Translations under genes and position numbers: made by a program
Notes under the pieces: generated by a model
Databases searched by the model: none
The model's input: only the letters and a program-made list of their open reading frames with translations
Told to the model about the DNA's origin: nothing
Part shown: positions 7,132 to 9,917 of the stretch, in pieces
Position numbering within the stretch: the first letter of the stretch is position 1
How the letters are laid out: every line of letters starts with the position of its first letter
From: Actinomycetota bacterium
GTDB taxonomy: Bacteria > Actinomycetota > Thermoleophilia > Gaiellales > Gaiellaceae
Length of the DNA stretch: 9,917 bases
Direction of reading: 5' to 3'
Assembly (NCBI GenBank): GCA_005884155.1
Contig: VAXD01000092.1
Location: forward strand, 1 to 9,917

Positions 7132-7137
7132 ACTCTA
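7132..7137 (-). promoter_or_regulatory. Candidate -10 element for a leaderless Rrf2 transcript
   Basis: On the minus strand TAGAGT is followed by seven bases and then the Rrf2 ATG, the geometry expected for an actinobacterial TANNNT -10 box driving a transcript that begins at the start codon. The TAG of this hexamer is also the methyltransferase stop codon. No -35 box resembling TTGACA is visible. The hexamer lies in a perfect 8-base palindrome, CTCTAGAG (7133-7140). Confidence 0.35.
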
Positions 7138-7923
7138 GAGCCGCGTCGCGAGGTTCAGCGCGAACAGGTATGTCTTCGTGACGATGCGCTCGCCGATGCG
7201 CTCGCGGATGCGCCGGTAGAGCTCGCGCCGCTGGTCGTCGGCCATCGAGCGGTGGCCGGAGTACGTGTCGAGCACCGCGATGTATTCGTCGGCTGTGTAC
7301 GGCGCGTCCCAGAGATAGCGGCGCGCGGCGACGTTCCGGAAGCGGCCGCTCGCCTCGATCTCCGCGCTCAGGTCGGGCACCTCGTCCGGCCTCGGCGGCG
7401 GGCGGTTGTCGGGGTGCGGCGCGACGGCGTCGTAATCGGCCTGGACGTCCTCCCAGAAGCGGTCGCCGCCCTCGGGCAGCACGTGCTTCGTCTCCACGAT
7501 GGCCAGCGATCCGCCGGCGCGCAACAGCCGTGCCGTCTTCTCATAGCGAATCTCCGGGTCGATCCAGTGGAACGCGGTGAAGGCGACCGCCGCGTCGAAG
7601 CGCTCGTCCGTCTGCCACCGCTCGAACGGGACGGTGACGATCTCGACGGCCGGGAAGTCGGCCAGGTTGCGCCTGGCGACGGCCGCGAGGCTCTCGCCCA
7701 GCTCGACGCCGACGACCTGAAGGCCGCGTTGTGCCAGCGCCAAGGTGGCCTTGCCTGTTCCAGGCCCGAGCTCGAGGATCCGGTCGCCCGCTCGCAGGCC
7801 CGCGAGCGCCTGCAGGTCATCGAAGAGCTTTGCCGGATAGGTGGGCCGGGCCCGGTCGTAGAGCTCGGCGTCCTGCTCGAACGTCGCTCGCAGCCGGTGG
7901 CGTTCCGAGGGGGCCGAAGTCAC
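7135..7923 (-). CDS. Class I SAM-dependent methyltransferase
   Basis: This is a 262-residue soluble methyltransferase of the Methyltransf_11/25 type. Motif I is ILELGPGTGKAT (49-60), followed by the acidic ribose-binding end VVGVELGE (70-77), motif II VTVPFERW (97-103), the post-II stretch FDAAVAFTAFHWID (109-122) and LLRAGGSLAIVE (133-144). The N-terminal phrase FEQDAELYDRARPTYP (15-30) is common in this group. I chose GTG 7923 because the longer frame to 8193 reads low-complexity Arg/Ser/Ala sequence antisense-like through the GGDEF gene and carries no homology. The gap from the GGDEF stop is 25 bases. TAAGGT lies 8 bases before the GTG, so either weak AAGG or a leaderless start is possible. 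The substrate (small molecule, lipid or quinone) cannot be told from the sequence. Confidence 0.87.
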   Translation of the reverse strand: MTSAPSERHRLRATFEQDAELYDRARPTYPAKLFDDLQALAGLRAGDRILELGPGTGKATLALAQRGLQVVGVELGESLAAVARRNLADFPAVEIVTVPFERWQTDERFDAAVAFTAFHWIDPEIRYEKTARLLRAGGSLAIVETKHVLPEGGDRFWEDVQADYDAVAPHPDNRPPPRPDEVPDLSAEIEASGRFRNVAARRYLWDAPYTADEYIAVLDTYSGHRSMADDQRRELYRRIRERIGERIVTKTYLFALNLATRL

Positions 7924-7948
7924 GCGGCCGAACCTTAGTCCGGTAGCG

Positions 7949-9355
7949 CTAGCTCTCGTGCGTAGCCGAGCTGCGGCGCCGGCGCTCGGCCGGGCGCGAC
8001 TTCTTGCCCGGCGACTCGGGTACGTCCGTGGGAACGACCCGGTTCTTGCCTGACCGCTTGGCCTCGTAGAGCAACTCGTCGGCCGCCGCAATGAGCTCCT
8101 CGCCGCCCGGGAGGTCGCCCTTGACCGCAGCGCCGAAGCTGGCGGTGACGGACAGAACGCCGCCGTCCGGCAGCTCGATCTGCTCGGCGGCAAGGACGGA
8201 GCGGAGCCGCTCCGCGAGCTCGATTGCGCCCCCGAGATCGGTCTCCGGGACGATCACGCCGAACTCCTCCCCGCCGTACCGTGCGGCGAGATCGACCTGG
8301 CGGACGCTGCCCGCCAGCACCTCGCCGACGCGACGCAGAACCGCGTCGCCGACCTGGTGGCCGTACGTGTCGTTGACGGATTTGAAGTTGTCGATGTCGA
8401 GCAGGATCAGCCCCAGCGGGTCGCCGACACGCTCGGCGCGGCGCCACTCGAGGGCCAGCTCCTCGTCGAAGGCCCAGCGGTTCGCGAGGCCTGTGAGAGA
8501 GTCGGTCTTGGCCTGGGACGCGACCCGCCGGAAATCGCCGAGCGTTCGCAGGATCGGCCCGCCGAAGAGCAGTCCGACGAGCACGAGCAGCCCGAACGAC
8601 CCGAGCGCGGCGTACAGGACTCGATGCTGGTACGGCCGCACCGAAGCCGTGATCGCCGTGTTGGGCCGGAGCGCGAGGAGCTTCGTGCGCGGCGCGTTCG
8701 GGATCGGCCTGAGGGCACCGCGGTAACGCGTGTCGGCGAGCTCGACGGTTTGGCCCGCGACGTGAATCCGCCGGCCGGAGCCGACGACCGTGCCCGCGCG
8801 CACGAACAACAGCCGGTCTCCGTTCGCAGGGCGTGCGGCCTCGTAGAGGCGCCTCAGGAGCGGCCGGTCGAGAGGGACGGCGACGACGACCCGGCCGACA
8901 CGCTTACCGTTGAGGACCAGCGAGACCGAGCGGCTTAGCGCGACGGCTGGGTGCTTCCCGGCGACGTGCGTCGTGCCGACGTAGATCGCGGTGTTGCTGT
9001 GCCGGCGCGCAAAGCGCGTGAGCGTCGCGCGGTCGTCCGTCAGGATCGCACGCTGAAGCACGCGCGACTGAGTGAGATCGTCGGCTCGAGTCGACGCGTC
9101 GTCGTTGATTCCACGCAGCTCGTCACCGGCGGACTGGAGCTCGGCCGTCAGCGCCGCGTCCGCGCGCGCCTGCTGGTTGCGCAGCGCGTTCGCGTCGAGG
9201 ATCCGCACCGTCGCGATAACGGGGATTCCGGCCACGACGAGCAGACCTGCGAGTAGCTGTAGACCCGACCTCCGGGTGAGGCTCGACTTTTCCTTCCTGG
9301 GCGAAGGAGCCGTACGTTCGCCCGCAGGGGTAGCAGCTGAAGCCGCAGAGCTCAT
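7949..9355 (-). CDS. Membrane-anchored GGDEF diguanylate cyclase
   Basis: This 468-residue protein should make cyclic di-GMP from two GTP. A basic cytoplasmic N-terminus is followed by membrane segment 1 (about 31-51), an extracytoplasmic sensor region of about 195 residues (52-246), membrane segment 2 (about 247-266) and a GGDEF domain (about 280-440). The catalytic domain looks intact: TDSLTGLANRWAFDEEL (284-300), LLDIDNFKSVNDTYGH (318-333) with metal ligand Asp320, and GGEEF at 361-365. The product-inhibition I-site RxxD is present as RQVD (352-355), exactly five residues before GGEEF, so feedback inhibition is expected. The sensor region resembles Cache/CHASE-like input modules in layout only; I cannot name its ligand. 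The tail after about 445 is basic and low-complexity. There is no EAL domain. The start ATG 9355 has no ribosome binding site; GATATT lies 7 bases upstream. Confidence 0.92.
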   Translation of the reverse strand: MSSAASAATPAGERTAPSPRKEKSSLTRRSGLQLLAGLLVVAGIPVIATVRILDANALRNQQARADAALTAELQSAGDELRGINDDASTRADDLTQSRVLQRAILTDDRATLTRFARRHSNTAIYVGTTHVAGKHPAVALSRSVSLVLNGKRVGRVVVAVPLDRPLLRRLYEAARPANGDRLLFVRAGTVVGSGRRIHVAGQTVELADTRYRGALRPIPNAPRTKLLALRPNTAITASVRPYQHRVLYAALGSFGLLVLVGLLFGGPILRTLGDFRRVASQAKTDSLTGLANRWAFDEELALEWRRAERVGDPLGLILLDIDNFKSVNDTYGHQVGDAVLRRVGEVLAGSVRQVDLAARYGGEEFGVIVPETDLGGAIELAERLRSVLAAEQIELPDGGVLSVTASFGAAVKGDLPGGEELIAAADELLYEAKRSGKNRVVPTDVPESPGKKSRPAERRRRSSATHES

Positions 9356-9388
9356 CAGCCGGAATATCGGCGCCCCCGGCGGGCCGCT

Positions 9389-9408
9389 TAACCCCGGTTC
9401 AGGGGTTA
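9389..9408 (-). terminator. Hairpin at the end of the LamG gene, possible terminator
   Basis: TAACCCC (9389-9395) and GGGGTTA (9402-9408) form a perfect 7-base stem with a 6-base loop. On the minus strand it begins at the TAA stop of the LamG-domain gene, in the short gap before the GGDEF start. No run of T follows, so it would have to be a U-tract-less terminator, or alternatively an operator or mRNA-stabilising stem. Confidence 0.4.
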
Positions 9409-9917
9409 GCTGCCGGCCGCGAAATGGGTTGCGACCTGCGTTGAGCTCAGTGCTGCCCCGTAGAGCGCGACCTCGTCGAGGTCGTTGTTCCCGAAGTAGC
9501 CGTAGCCTTGCCCGAGCTGGAACGGCAGAGTCCCGCTGCTGCTCGGCAGGGTTGCTGTCGTCGTCGTCGCGAGAGCGCCGTTCACATACCAGCGCAGCTT
9601 CTTGGACGTCGCGTCGTAGGCGAGAACGAAGTAGCGGAACGTTGTCGTAAGGGCTCCGTTGCCCGAGCCGCTGATCTTCTGGTCCCGCATGAACCAGAGG
9701 GCGCCGTGCGAGTCGGACCAGATGCCGTAGCCGTCCGTAGTCGTCGGGTTGCCCTTGCCGAGGATGCCCGGGTAGGTGTTCATGTACGAAATCTGCTTCG
9801 CCCAGAACTCGATGCTCCAGGAGCCGTTCAACCGCACCGGGGCGCTGTCTGGTACCTGAACCATTCCGTTCGACCCGTTGAATCGCGCCGCCGTATTGGT
9901 GTCGCCGACGAGTGCGG
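9406..9917 (-). CDS. LamG / concanavalin A-like domain protein, C-terminal part (5' end outside window)
   Basis: The frame is open to the right edge. The 169 visible residues form one LamG_3-type beta-sandwich and the methionine at 9864 is internal: upstream codons read ALVGDTNTAARFNGSNG, the normal beginning of such a domain. Typical features follow: VQVPDSAPVRLNGSWSIEFWAK, then ILGKG, the mid-domain TTTFRYFVLAYD followed by KLRWYVNGALA, and the standard ending NNDLDEVALYGAALSSTQVATHFAAG. These domains bind carbohydrate or act as structural modules in large secreted or surface proteins of environmental bacteria, often in the C-terminal region. The N-terminal partner domains, signal peptide and full length are outside the window. 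The protein ends a few residues after the domain, with no sorting signal (no LPXTG). Confidence 0.85.
   Translation of the reverse strand, partial: ALVGDTNTAARFNGSNGMVQVPDSAPVRLNGSWSIEFWAKQISYMNTYPGILGKGNPTTTDGYGIWSDSHGALWFMRDQKISGSGNGALTTTFRYFVLAYDATSKKLRWYVNGALATTTTATLPSSSGTLPFQLGQGYGYFGNNDLDEVALYGAALSSTQVATHFAAGS

Noticed and set aside
7924..8193. N-terminal extension of the methyltransferase frame to 8193
   Set aside because: The 90 extra residues are Arg/Ser/Ala-rich, overlap the GGDEF gene on the same strand in another frame, and look like a frame shadow.
7949..9355. A novel c-di-GMP signalling operon with the methyltransferase and Rrf2 genes
   Set aside because: The only evidence is co-direction and short gaps; possible separate promoters and the lack of any c-di-GMP-binding motif in the neighbours make a functional link unsupported.

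Overview
The window is GC-rich (roughly two thirds G+C by eye) and densely packed. Start codons include TTG and GTG, neighbouring genes overlap, and several gene starts have a -10-like hexamer instead of a ribosome binding site. This suggests an actinobacterial chromosome. A deep lineage such as Thermoleophilia is my guess from overall gene flavour and is not proven. I see no RNA genes, CRISPR arrays, insertion sequences or phage genes.

Layout: (1) 3-761 (+) is the C-terminal 252 residues of a TIGR03118-type, probably secreted propeller protein cut by the window edge. (2) 769-2055 (-) is a GT1 macrolide-type glycosyltransferase gene. Its conserved N-terminal coding sequence continues upstream of the longest open frame but is interrupted by one in-frame amber codon at 1918-1920. 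(3) 2099-3043 (-) is a compact PLP-dependent transsulfuration-type enzyme (cystathionine gamma-synthase/lyase family). (4) From a shared divergent region (3044-3146), a tightly overlapping sulfate ABC transporter operon runs rightwards: periplasmic-type binding protein, CysT, CysW and CysA (3147-6672). (5) Facing it, and sharing the CTAG at 6669-6672 as both stop codons, is a run of minus-strand genes. In transcription order these are a membrane GGDEF diguanylate cyclase (9355-7949), a class I SAM methyltransferase (7923-7135) and an Rrf2-family regulator (7124-6669). (6) 9406-9917 (-) is the C-terminal end of a LamG/concanavalin-A-like surface protein that runs off the right edge.

The coherent theme is sulfur acquisition. 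A sulfate importer, a sulfur-amino-acid PLP enzyme divergent from it and an Rrf2 regulator abutting it look like a local sulfur regulon, by analogy with CymR in Firmicutes. The reductive assimilation enzymes are not in the window. I found no convincing undescribed system. The points most worth a second look are the amber-interrupted glycosyltransferase, the set of apparent leaderless starts, the dyad in the divergent promoter, and the cysteine-free Rrf2 protein beside a sulfate transporter.
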